In this document: positions 1-8,978 of the stretch, piece after piece
How the letters are laid out: each line of letters opens with the position of its first letter
Numbering within the stretch: position 1 is the first letter of the stretch
Origin: Lachnoanaerobaculum sp. ICM7
GTDB lineage: Bacteria > Bacillota > Clostridia > Lachnospirales > Lachnospiraceae
DNA length: 64,000 bases
Direction: 5' to 3'
Assembly: GCF_000287675.1 (NCBI RefSeq)
Contig: NZ_ALJL01000003.1
Location: forward strand, 1-64,000
Position numbers and translations under genes: made by a program
Notes under the pieces: generated by a model
What the model was told of the DNA's origin: nothing
Databases searched by the model: none
The model's input: the letters and a program-made list of their open reading frames with translations, nothing else

Positions 1-84
1 TCTGAAAGAAACAGTGGTAAATATCCTTGTTTTGAATTATAATGATTATTTTGTAAAGTTTTTATCATAAGTTAATTTTACCAC

Positions 85-124
85 AAAAATAGGACCTTTC
101 GCATGAACGAATGGTCCTATTTCT
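85..124 (-). terminator. Terminator after the last lipoprotein gene
   Basis: A 10-bp inverted repeat (87-96 with 113-122) with a 16-nt loop is followed on the minus strand by ATTTTT. It lies about 45 bp beyond the stop of the leftward lipoprotein gene and probably ends that transcript. The right arm is also followed by a short T-rich stretch on the plus strand, so it may work both ways. Nothing else is recognisable in positions 1-166. Confidence 0.7.
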
Positions 125-166
125 TTTAGGGACTTATTTCACAGCCCCTTTTATTATAAATAATGT

Positions 167-853
167 TTACTCTGCCTTTGTAAACATATCAAGTCCTTTA
201 GAGCTTTCTTCAGCATTTGTTGTTATTGTAGCAATTGTATATATTCTTCCTCCAACCTCAACAAAAGCCTGAGTTGTATACTGAGTTACTCCACCCATAG
301 TTAAATCTGCAACTATAGCAGGTACATCCTTGTCCATTAATTTTGTTGTAGTGCTTTCAATCTTTAAAGCATCCTTTCCTAAGGACTCATTATTTTTCTT
401 TGTTGTCTCAATATACTCATCCATATAGGTCTTTAAATCTGTACCTTCATCCAATATGCCTATCATAGCTATTTTAGTATAATTATTGTTGTAAGCATAA
501 AGTTCCAATTTTCCTTCAGACTGGATTCCCATAGCTTCAAGCTCAGCTTGATCTGCTATTCTCATATCATTGGCTGTGGCATCAAACTTCAAATTCAAAG
601 CCTTATTTGTATAAACATTATCTGCAGTAACCCCTGCCAAATCCTCTGCAGGGATATTGGCTTCACTTGAAGCTTCTGCGCTGCTTTCTTCTTTCTTTTC
701 TTCAGTAGCTGCTTCTGCGCTTGTTTCTTTACTTTGTGCTTCAGAAACACTTTCACTTCCCACTGTTGTTTCAGCCTTTTTGTTACCTCCACATGCGGTT
801 ACAGCCAATACCGATGCTATAGCCAATACCGCTAATTTAAAACTTCTTCTCAT
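167..853 (-). CDS. Single-domain lipoprotein of the tandem lipoprotein cluster
   Basis: The 228-residue product has a lipoprotein signal (MRRSFKLAVLA, lipobox VTAC with Cys about 21), so it should be diacylated and held on the outer face of the membrane. A Ser/Glu/Ala-rich linker to about residue 75 precedes one copy of the domain shared by this cluster, which opens with NVYTNKALNLKFD and ends GLDMFTKAE. GGAGG lies 7 nt before the ATG. The function is unknown; the small beta-rich repeat loosely recalls PsbP-like lipoproteins, but that is only an impression. It is the last gene of the leftward cluster, 112 bp after the preceding gene, and that gap holds a 52-bp sequence duplicated at 3570-3621. 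Confidence 0.8.
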   Translation of the reverse strand: MRRSFKLAVLAIASVLAVTACGGNKKAETTVGSESVSEAQSKETSAEAATEEKKEESSAEASSEANIPAEDLAGVTADNVYTNKALNLKFDATANDMRIADQAELEAMGIQSEGKLELYAYNNNYTKIAMIGILDEGTDLKTYMDEYIETTKKNNESLGKDALKIESTTTKLMDKDVPAIVADLTMGGVTQYTTQAFVEVGGRIYTIATITTNAEESSKGLDMFTKAE

Positions 854-901
854 AATGTCCTCCGATTTATATAACTTTTTTCGTACTGATTATACAAGAC
901 A

Positions 902-953
902 GAACATATAAAAGCTTTAGGATTTATATTAATTTTTATTTAAGATAATTTAG
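902..953. repeat. 52-bp duplicated spacer, copy 1
   Basis: This 52-bp stretch matches positions 3570-3621 with one mismatch (A/G at position 25). Both copies begin 12 nt after the stop codon of a cluster gene and precede the next lipoprotein gene on the minus strand, so the spacer was duplicated along with coding units. No hairpin or T-run is visible. A promoter role is possible but unproven. Confidence 0.85.
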
Positions 954-965
954 GTTTAATATGAT

Positions 966-1688
966 TTATTCGTATTTCTGAAATAAATCAAGTCCGGCCT
1001 GTGCCTCTTTTTCATCCTTTCCACTTGATACTATAATCATCATGTAATCATCCTTTACTACAAAGAGATATTTCTGACACTGTTTTGCAACTGTTGTATC
1101 CACATAAATATCCAAACATGATAATTCCTTACCGAGAAAATATGCATCCGATTTCTTTACCTCTGAACTTTTTAGCTGATCTTTAGGGACTTTACTAAGT
1201 TGACTTTCCATTATCTCTTTTTGTGCATCCAAATATTCGTCCATAGGCATTAACACATTATTTTTTGCCAACGAAACACTGATTCTCTTTGTAGTATCGG
1301 TATTGTCGACTGCAAACATATCTATAAATGATTTGCCGTCTTCGATATGCTTCTTTACGGCAGCTACATCCGATCTTTCTATGCCGTCATTTCCCATACT
1401 TTTAAGTCCTTCATCACTTACAAAATCAAGACCTGTTTTGCTTATATCAAACTTTATATCAAGCATCTTATTTGAATAAACTTTATCACTTATGCTTCCA
1501 AGCACAAGAGTACCTTCAGAGTCGTTAACCTCGGTGGTATCCTCAACGGATTCTTTATTTGTATCGCCTGATACACTTGTAAATGACTCTTCGGTTTCAC
1601 TTGTTTTTCTACCTGCTTTTATACCGCATCCTGAAAAACAAAGTGATAAAGCAGCAGCCAGTATTCCTAATTTAAAAATTCTCTTCAT
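966..1688 (-). CDS. Single-domain lipoprotein of the tandem lipoprotein cluster
   Basis: The start is set at 1688 because GGAGGAG lies just upstream of that ATG; the longer frame to 1700 begins with a TTG inside the ribosome site. The 240-residue product has a lipoprotein signal (MKRIFKLGILAAALSLC, lipobox FSGC) and an acidic linker. One shared domain follows, from the KVYSNKMLDIKFD motif to the C-terminal GLDLFQKYE. It is 18 bp downstream of the split three-domain gene and is probably co-transcribed with it. No enzyme motif or ligand site was recognised. It is most likely a surface-exposed lipoprotein of unknown role. Confidence 0.78.
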   Translation of the reverse strand: MKRIFKLGILAAALSLCFSGCGIKAGRKTSETEESFTSVSGDTNKESVEDTTEVNDSEGTLVLGSISDKVYSNKMLDIKFDISKTGLDFVSDEGLKSMGNDGIERSDVAAVKKHIEDGKSFIDMFAVDNTDTTKRISVSLAKNNVLMPMDEYLDAQKEIMESQLSKVPKDQLKSSEVKKSDAYFLGKELSCLDIYVDTTVAKQCQKYLFVVKDDYMMIIVSSGKDEKEAQAGLDLFQKYE

Positions 1689-1706
1689 AGTCTCCTCCAA
1701 ATATAT

Positions 1707-3068
1707 TTATTCCTCAATTTTACTGATTGCATCAATCATTTGCTTTGCTGATAACTCATCACCGGCAAATGCAGATATCTCAGCAATATAATTCCCAACT
1801 TTTAAATATACAGCTCTTTCATATAAGTCCTGTCCATATATATTTGCGTGTAGACTTATATATGTTCGGGTTTCTCCCAAAAATTCATCTTTACCTTTTT
1901 TGATTTCTACGTATTCACCCTTCATGTTATATATATCCTTTAAGCCTACCATTTGCCTGTTTATATAACTGTCAAGATCCTTTAGTGTATCCTCCTTTTT
2001 TATAATGACGCTTAATATACTTTTATTTTCGATATCTGCACGCATATCCATAAACTTGTCACCATTTTCCAGAAGTTGCGATACCTCATCAATATCCCAC
2101 TTTTTTTCACCGGTATTATCATATTTAATATTTGCTTCTTCCCTACTTTTTATCTTCATTCCAAGTGATTTTTCATCAAATCTGATTCCGAACATCTTGT
2201 TTGTATAGATACCGTTATTTATCTCACCGATAGAAAACTCAAAATTATTATCAACTTCCTCCCCCTCATTTATACTCTCTGATGAATCTGTTGTTTCATC
2301 ACTATCAATCTCAACTTTATTATCTAATACTTCAAATAATTTAAATCCGTCTTTTGGTGCCGATGAATATTCTCCCCCTGAAGAAATAATGGTTATATAT
2401 TTTCCTCTTTTTATAAATGCCAACTCTATGGTTGCTGTTCCGTCATAATAAACCTTTTTAAATTCTATACCCGGAACCTCTTCTCCAAATAACTCTATTG
2501 TTTTCTTTTTTGAATCAAAGTCTTTTTTCAGTTTATTAAGTTCTTTTTCAAGGAATGTATTCAAATCATATTCGGATTTATAAACAAATATTGAAATAGC
2601 TAATTTATTATCAGGTGTAGTAGCATGCATATCTACAAAATAATCACCTTTATTTAAAACCTCTTTTACAGACTCTATATCTGCTCTGTCAGAATCATTA
2701 TATCCAAACTTCTTTTTAATTTCCTCATCATTTCTAAACCTTAAATTATTAGCTTTACCGTCAACTTTTAAGTTAAGCATCTTATTTGTATATATACCGT
2801 TTTCAATTTCACCGACGGTGAACTTTACATTTGCATCTAAATCAAAAATATATTTTGGCTCTACATGCTCTTCATAATCCGGAGCTACAAACATACTCAA
2901 AACTTCCTGAATATCCTTGCTGTCTTTGCCCTCAACTTTTATCTCAATAAAATAGTCATCAACTTTCATATATAAAATACTTTCAGCATATTCTATTCTT
3001 TCTCCGTTTAAGCGAATATCTATGCTCTGTACTTCTTTATCTAATAATATTCCGGTTGACAATTTCAC
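1707..3068 (-). CDS. C-terminal part of a frameshift-split three-domain lipoprotein
   Basis: This 453-residue frame has no signal peptide and would start at a GTG that overlaps the upstream stop by four bases (GTGA). Its first 75 residues match the second half of the shared domain. Two complete domains follow, opening GIYTNKMLNLKVD and GIYTNKMFGIRFD. Reading this frame upstream gives KKYEGEYDNAEVKLS, which joins naturally to the N-terminal fragment at 3065-3538. The two are therefore one gene, with the frame lost in a run of ten A (coding strand, plus positions 3096-3105). Independent translation by coupling at GTGA is possible but would make an unexported protein. See the entry for the N-terminal fragment. 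Confidence 0.75.
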   Translation of the reverse strand: MKLSTGILLDKEVQSIDIRLNGERIEYAESILYMKVDDYFIEIKVEGKDSKDIQEVLSMFVAPDYEEHVEPKYIFDLDANVKFTVGEIENGIYTNKMLNLKVDGKANNLRFRNDEEIKKKFGYNDSDRADIESVKEVLNKGDYFVDMHATTPDNKLAISIFVYKSEYDLNTFLEKELNKLKKDFDSKKKTIELFGEEVPGIEFKKVYYDGTATIELAFIKRGKYITIISSGGEYSSAPKDGFKLFEVLDNKVEIDSDETTDSSESINEGEEVDNNFEFSIGEINNGIYTNKMFGIRFDEKSLGMKIKSREEANIKYDNTGEKKWDIDEVSQLLENGDKFMDMRADIENKSILSVIIKKEDTLKDLDSYINRQMVGLKDIYNMKGEYVEIKKGKDEFLGETRTYISLHANIYGQDLYERAVYLKVGNYIAEISAFAGDELSAKQMIDAISKIEE

Positions 3069-3538
3069 TTCAGCATTATCATATTCTCCTTCATATTTTT
3101 TTTTTGTTTTTGGAGCTCAGCTTCAATATGTTTTTCCATGCCTTTTTCTTCGGTTTCTCTATATATCTTTATGCTGACATATCTGGATGCACCTGACCTA
3201 TCCGAGGCTTCCATATCATTTATATAATTTCTTTTGTCTTTACCGGCCTTTGTAGAGTCAGTATCCGAGTATACTTCCATACCTTCTATTTCTTTTCTGC
3301 CGAGCACATACATATTATGTATTTTACCGTTAAGTTTTAACTGAAACATTTCATTTATATATACATCTTTACGGACTTCTCCAATATAATCATCTGAATA
3401 TTCCGTATCTGAGTATTTTAAATCCTGATGTTCTGAATCCAAATTTTCTACATTTTTTAAATTATTTCTACAACCTGAAATCAGTAATATAATTACTGCA
3501 ATAAACCATATAATTACTAATTTTAAGGTTCGTTTCAT
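3065..3538 (-). CDS. N-terminal part of the frameshift-split three-domain lipoprotein
   Basis: The start is set at 3538, after the site GAGGTGGAG; the longer frame to 3565 lacks one. The 157-residue product has a hydrophobic lipoprotein signal (lipobox ISGC, Cys about 23) and then only the first half of the shared domain (DVYINEMFQLKLNGK onward). It ends a few codons past an A10 run that follows a CAAAAA stretch. Eleven A (or eight) would join it to the frame at 1707-3068 and give a protein of about 610 residues with three domains, one more than its neighbour at 3633-4916. Phase variation, transcriptional slippage, true decay or a sequencing error could explain it. Confidence 0.75.
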   Translation of the reverse strand: MKRTLKLVIIWFIAVIILLISGCRNNLKNVENLDSEHQDLKYSDTEYSDDYIGEVRKDVYINEMFQLKLNGKIHNMYVLGRKEIEGMEVYSDTDSTKAGKDKRNYINDMEASDRSGASRYVSIKIYRETEEKGMEKHIEAELQKQKKNMKENMIMLK

Positions 3539-3550
3539 AGACTCCACCTC

Positions 3551-3567
3551 ATGTGCAAAATACAAAC
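3551..3567. repeat. 17-bp repeated leader, shared with 4928-4944
   Basis: Seventeen bases just upstream of the ribosome site of the split gene are identical to positions 4928-4944, which sit just upstream of the site of the two-domain gene. With the 52-bp spacer repeat this shows that the leader regions, not only the coding domains, were duplicated. Confidence 0.75.
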
Positions 3568-3569
3568 CG

Positions 3570-3621
3570 GAACATATAAAAGCTTTAGGATTTGTATTAA
3601 TTTTTATTTAAGATAATTTAG
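3570..3621. repeat. 52-bp duplicated spacer, copy 2
   Basis: This is the second copy of the spacer at 902-953, with one mismatch. It begins 12 nt after the stop codon of the 3633-4916 gene and leads into the split lipoprotein gene. Confidence 0.85.
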
Positions 3622-3632
3622 TTTATTAAATA

Positions 3633-4916
3633 TTATTTTTCAAGTTTTGTAAACATATCTATATATTTACTTGCACCTTCTTCACTGTCCGCATATGATG
3701 TTATCTCCGCAACATAATTTCCTACTTTAAGAAATACTATTTTTTGATATGCTGTATTTCCATTATCGGTTGCTCTTACAGTTACATAAGGCATAGTTTC
3801 ACCTATGAACTCACCACTGCCTTTTTGTGTTTCAACCTCCATTCCCATTCTCTCCATACCTTGTTTTATTCCTACTACAGCTCTGTCCGCATAAGTATCG
3901 GTATCTTTTATATTTTCTTCCTTTTTTATCATTACACTTACAGAACCTTTTTCACTTACGGCATGCATATCCACAAATTTTTTACCCGTATCAAGATACT
4001 CTATTACTGCTTTAATATCAGATTCATTTTTTCCTGTATCATAGAAGTTTTTATTTGCCTCTTCTTTACTTGCAAATATCATATCATTTGACTTTCCGTC
4101 AAAATTTAATCCAAACATTTTGTTTGTATAAATATCATTTTCTATCTCACCTATTTGTACTTCTACATCTTCACTTGCAGTTTCTGTACTTTCAGCAGTA
4201 CTTATTACTTCATTTGAATTGTCTTTTGTTTCCGCATTTTCTAATTCTTCCTGATTATCCAATATTTCAATTGAATCAAAACCTGTCTGTGGAGCGGCTG
4301 CATAAATTCCACCGGAGATAATAACCATTACATATTCTCCTCTTCTTATAAAGGCAAGTTTCTGATATACTTTTGAATCTTTTCCGTTTATTGTGTATCT
4401 TATGCCTTTAACTTCTTTTCCAAGGACATTTACAGTTGTCTTACTCGCATCTAAACTTGGGTCTAAATCCGATAATTGTTTATCTAAAAAAGTATCAAGG
4501 TCTGAATCAGACTTAAGGATCATCACTGAAACAGCCCTTTTATTTTTTGGTGTAGTCGCATACATATCTACAAAGGCATCACCCTTATCCAATACCTCTT
4601 TTACCGAATCAATATCAGATCTGTCTGAATCATTAAATCCGAATTGATTTTTGATTGAATCATCATTTTCAAAATTATACTTATTTTCTTTTCCGTTAAC
4701 TTTTATATTGAACATCTTATTTGTATATATGCCGTTCTCTACTTTTCCAACAGAGAATTCTTTATAAGTATCTGAATCTACAACATAATTTGATTCAACT
4801 TTTTTTGTAACTTCTACTTTTTGTTCAAAATCTTCACTTTTCTTACCGCAGGCATTCATAGATAACATAGATACAGCCATCAAGCCAATAACAGAAATTT
4901 TAAATATTCTTTTCAT
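3633..4916 (-). CDS. Two-domain lipoprotein of the tandem lipoprotein cluster
   Basis: The 427-residue product has a lipoprotein signal (MKRIFKISVIGLMAVSM, lipobox MNAC). Two copies of the shared domain follow, at about 55-230 and 255-427, joined by a Glu/Ser/Thr-rich linker. Each copy opens with GIYTNKMFNIKVNG or DIYTNKMFGLNFDG. Each also has a conserved mid-section, SDRSDIDSVKEVLDKGD.FVDM in the first, and ends in a strand pattern like YVMVIISGG or YVAEITSYA. AAGGAGG precedes the ATG. It is the first gene of the leftward cluster. The family was not recognised; the layout suggests a surface-exposed binding or envelope protein expanded by duplication. Confidence 0.8.
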   Translation of the reverse strand: MKRIFKISVIGLMAVSMLSMNACGKKSEDFEQKVEVTKKVESNYVVDSDTYKEFSVGKVENGIYTNKMFNIKVNGKENKYNFENDDSIKNQFGFNDSDRSDIDSVKEVLDKGDAFVDMYATTPKNKRAVSVMILKSDSDLDTFLDKQLSDLDPSLDASKTTVNVLGKEVKGIRYTINGKDSKVYQKLAFIRRGEYVMVIISGGIYAAAPQTGFDSIEILDNQEELENAETKDNSNEVISTAESTETASEDVEVQIGEIENDIYTNKMFGLNFDGKSNDMIFASKEEANKNFYDTGKNESDIKAVIEYLDTGKKFVDMHAVSEKGSVSVMIKKEENIKDTDTYADRAVVGIKQGMERMGMEVETQKGSGEFIGETMPYVTVRATDNGNTAYQKIVFLKVGNYVAEITSYADSEEGASKYIDMFTKLEK

Positions 4917-5113
4917 TTTTCCTCCTTATGTGCAAAATACAAACTCCAACAAAAGTTCTCTATTGCTCAAATACATTTTAATAAAATTATATTCTTCATT
5001 CAGCCAAAAATATATTATGCACAATAACGAAATTATGTCCTCTATTTTATACAATATTGCTTTGTTGCAGTCCTAAGTACAGCTTATTGCATAATTTTTA
5101 AAACTTTAAACAC

Positions 5114-5146
5114 AAAAAGAGCACACCCTGTTTCCAAGGTATGCCC
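5114..5146 (-). terminator. groEL terminator
   Basis: A 9-bp stem (5119-5127 with 5138-5146, two G-U pairs) with a 10-nt loop is followed on the minus strand by TTTTT. It sits 25 bp after the groEL stop. Confidence 0.8.
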
Positions 5147-5171
5147 TATAAACTTTATTATAAAGTTTTAA

Positions 5172-6803
<1,632 letters not shown>

Positions 6804-6821
6804 CTAATCTATATAAAATTA

Positions 6822-7106
6822 TTATTCAATTACTGCCAAAATATCATTCTGCTTTACAACGATATACTCAACCTTGTCAAGTTCTACCTCTGTACCTGCA
6901 TACTTGGAATAAATAACCTTATCGCCAACCTTAACCTGCATCTTTATTTCTTTTCCGTCTACAACTCCTCCCGGACCTACTGCAACAACCTCTGCCTGTG
7001 ACGGCTTTTCCTTTGCCTGTCCCGGAAGTACAATACCTGATGCTGTTGTCTCTTCAGCAACCAATTGCTTTAAAACTACTCTATCGAATAAAGGTACTAA
7101 CTTCAT
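6822..7106 (-). CDS. groS: Co-chaperonin GroES (Hsp10)
   Basis: This is the 94-residue lid of the GroEL chamber; seven subunits cap the ring and enlarge the folding cavity. The N-terminus (MKLVPLFDRVVLK) and the mobile-loop region with ETTASGIVLPGQAKEKP are typical. It is the first gene of the groES-groEL operon, with AGGAGG upstream and a sigma-A promoter overlapped by CIRCE at 7148-7190. Confidence 0.97.
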   Translation of the reverse strand: MKLVPLFDRVVLKQLVAEETTASGIVLPGQAKEKPSQAEVVAVGPGGVVDGKEIKMQVKVGDKVIYSKYAGTEVELDKVEYIVVKQNDILAVIE

Positions 7107-7147
7107 TTTGTATTCCTCCTAAATGTTTATAAACTTAACTATGAAAT

Positions 7148-7176
7148 TTTATACCACTTTTTATTAGCAGTGTCAA
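7148..7176 (-). promoter_or_regulatory. Sigma-A promoter of groES-groEL
   Basis: On the minus strand TTGACA (7171-7176) and TATAAA (7148-7153) are separated by exactly 17 bp. The -35 box lies inside the CIRCE element, so HrcA bound there would block RNA polymerase. Confidence 0.85.
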
Positions 7177-7190
7177 GGTTTGAGTGCTAA
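7164..7190 (-). promoter_or_regulatory. CIRCE operator (HrcA site)
   Basis: A 9-9-9 inverted repeat. On the minus strand the first arm is the perfect TTAGCACTC and the second is CACTGCTAA, with two mismatches to the consensus GAGTGCTAA. HrcA is the known heat-shock repressor at such sites; its gene is not in the window. The mismatches lie where the arm overlaps the -35 box TTGACA. Confidence 0.88.
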
Positions 7191-7206
7191 TATTCTTAAT
7201 AAATTA

Positions 7207-7244
7207 AAAATCAGCCACAACTTTGACAGTTACCGGCTGATTTT
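7207..7244. terminator. Terminator of the sodium symporter gene
   Basis: A 10-bp stem (7207-7216 with 7235-7244) is followed by T-runs on both strands. It lies 10 bp beyond the stop of the leftward symporter gene. Confidence 0.8.
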
Positions 7245-7253
7245 TTCTGTTTC

Positions 7254-8624
7254 TTATTTAAAAAATTTGTCGTATATTCCAAACACGAATATAAATAATA
7301 CTATTATAGGCAATATAAATGTAAGGTAGAATCTCATCCAGTTTTTCATCTTAAGACCGTCACCTTTATTGCATTCTTTGAGATAGTTATCCCATCCCCA
7401 GCCATATCTGCTTACACAAAACAACAGATATACCAATGAGCCGAGTGGCAATATTATATTACTTACAAGGAAATCCTCAAGATCAAGTATTGTTCCTCCA
7501 AAAGGCTTTAGCCAATCAAACGCCCATGCACTAAAACCGAATACACATGGTAATGAAAGTACTATTATTAATATCAAATTAAAAAGACTTACCTGTTTTC
7601 TTGACTTCTTTGTAAGGTCCATACCGCATGAAACTATATTCTCAAATACTGCAAGCACTGTAGAAAATGCCGCAAATGACATAAAAATAAAGAAGAAACT
7701 TCCCCATAGTCTTCCAAGAGGCATCTTATTAAAGATATTCGGTAGAGTTATAAATATGAGCGAAGGACCTGAAGTCTGATCTACACCATATGTAAATGTA
7801 GCCGGGAAGATAATAAGTCCTGAAACTATAGCTACAAATGTATCCAGTATAACTATTGTCACAGACTCTCCAAGCATACTTCTGTCATTGCTTATATAAC
7901 TTCCGAATATAAGCATTGCACCTATTCCAAGGCTTAGTGTAAAGAATGCTTGATTCATTGCACCTGTGATTACATTTCCGATACCTGTTTCTTCTATTCT
8001 GCTTATGTTCGGTATAAGATAATATTTAAGTCCTTCCGATGCACCCTTTAAGAAGAATGAATTTATTGCAAGTATTATCATTACCACAAGAAGCGTAACC
8101 ATTACTATCTTTGTGATATTCTCAAGCCCCGCTTCAAGTCCTCTTGACACTATAAACATACCTGCAACAACTACAACTACCATCCAAAAAATCATAATAG
8201 TCGGATGTGAAAGCATTGTATTAAAGACATTTAGAACTCCGTCCGAATCCAGACCTTCAAATTGTCCTGTTATTGTAAGGTAGAAGTAATGAAGCATCCA
8301 TCCTGTTACAGTAGTATAAAACATCATCAAAAGATAGTTTCCTATAAGTGCCACTATTCCATGTATATGCCACTTACTTCCTGAAGGTTCCAACCTTTGG
8401 TATGCCAGCACCGGACTCTTTCTTGCCGCTCTTCCTATAGAAAACTCCATAGTCATTATCGGCAGACCGAGCATTACCAAAAATATCAGATACAGCAGTA
8501 CAAATGCACCGCCTCCACCTTTTCCTGTCATGTACGGAAACTTCCACACATTACCTATACCAATTGCACATCCGGCTGAAATAAGTATAAATCCGAGCCT
8601 GGACTTTAATCTTTCTCTCTCCAA
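7254..8624 (-). CDS. Neurotransmitter:sodium symporter (SNF) family transporter
   Basis: This is a sodium-coupled transporter of the NSS/SNF family (LeuT, TnaT, MhsT relatives), which imports amino acids or related amines across the membrane. The 456 residues form about 11 membrane helices, and the N-terminal signature GCAIGIGNVWKFPY (about 18-31) is the unwound helix 1 that holds sodium and substrate. A GGGGAFVLLY stretch follows. The start is a TTG preceded by AGGAGG. It is transcribed alone, with a terminator after it and a structured leader before it (8625-8757). The substrate cannot be told from sequence. Confidence 0.92.
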   Translation of the reverse strand: MERERLKSRLGFILISAGCAIGIGNVWKFPYMTGKGGGGAFVLLYLIFLVMLGLPIMTMEFSIGRAARKSPVLAYQRLEPSGSKWHIHGIVALIGNYLLMMFYTTVTGWMLHYFYLTITGQFEGLDSDGVLNVFNTMLSHPTIMIFWMVVVVVAGMFIVSRGLEAGLENITKIVMVTLLVVMIILAINSFFLKGASEGLKYYLIPNISRIEETGIGNVITGAMNQAFFTLSLGIGAMLIFGSYISNDRSMLGESVTIVILDTFVAIVSGLIIFPATFTYGVDQTSGPSLIFITLPNIFNKMPLGRLWGSFFFIFMSFAAFSTVLAVFENIVSCGMDLTKKSRKQVSLFNLILIIVLSLPCVFGFSAWAFDWLKPFGGTILDLEDFLVSNIILPLGSLVYLLFCVSRYGWGWDNYLKECNKGDGLKMKNWMRFYLTFILPIIVLFIFVFGIYDKFFK

Positions 8625-8757
8625 AATATCCTCCTACTTAAATCCTTGATATTTTTGAGGATTGCAAGAACATTGTGTAAAGCAATCCGACATAAAGGTA
8701 AAACACTTTACCTAAATGACTTGATAAACTGTAGTCAATCAAATGCAAAACATTATA
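8625..8757 (-). promoter_or_regulatory. Promoter and structured leader of the symporter gene
   Basis: An extended -10 box, TGTTATAAT on the minus strand (TATAAT at 8752-8757), places transcription start near 8745. The roughly 120-nt leader holds hairpins AGGTAAA/TTTACCT (8696-8702 with 8707-8713) and GGATTGC/GCAATCC (8659-8665 with 8682-8688). It also holds a competing hairpin AATCCT/AGGATT (8641-8646 with 8658-8663) just before the AGGAGG. The last two cannot form together. This resembles a regulated leader but matches no riboswitch class known to me. The rest of the 8625-8978 gap is AT-rich, apart from the MerR promoter. Confidence 0.45.
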
Positions 8758-8924
8758 ACACAATTAATGAAAAATTTCTATCTTATACCTTAAGTATATC
8801 CTTTATATTATTGTATTATTCAAAAATCAATTAATCATATTTTGACAAATCATACCCCAAGAATTATTTCTATTTTGATATTTAATCTTATATTAAATTT
8901 ATAAATAATCTTTAACTTAAGGTA

Positions 8925-8955
8925 TTGACTATTACATTGCGTCATAGTTTATACT
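8925..8955 (+). promoter_or_regulatory. MerR-type promoter with 19-bp spacer
   Basis: TTGACT (8925-8930) and TATACT (8950-8955) are separated by 19 bp, the over-long spacing typical of promoters that MerR-family proteins activate by untwisting DNA. A dyad ACTAT/ATAGT (8928-8932 with 8944-8948) lies across the spacer. It stands 24 bp upstream of the MerR gene, so autoregulation is likely. Confidence 0.75.
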
Positions 8956-8978
8956 TATCCTTGTTAGGAGGTTTTCAA

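Noticed and set aside
5014-5095. Distant inverted repeat ATTATGCA/TGCATAAT between groEL and the lipoprotein cluster
   Set aside because: The arms are only 8 bp, about 65 bp apart in AT-rich DNA, and could easily occur by chance.
8925-8978. Extended N-terminus of the MerR regulator from the TTG at 8925
   Set aside because: That TTG is part of the -35 box; the ATG at 8979 has a strong ribosome site and begins the conserved MerR domain.
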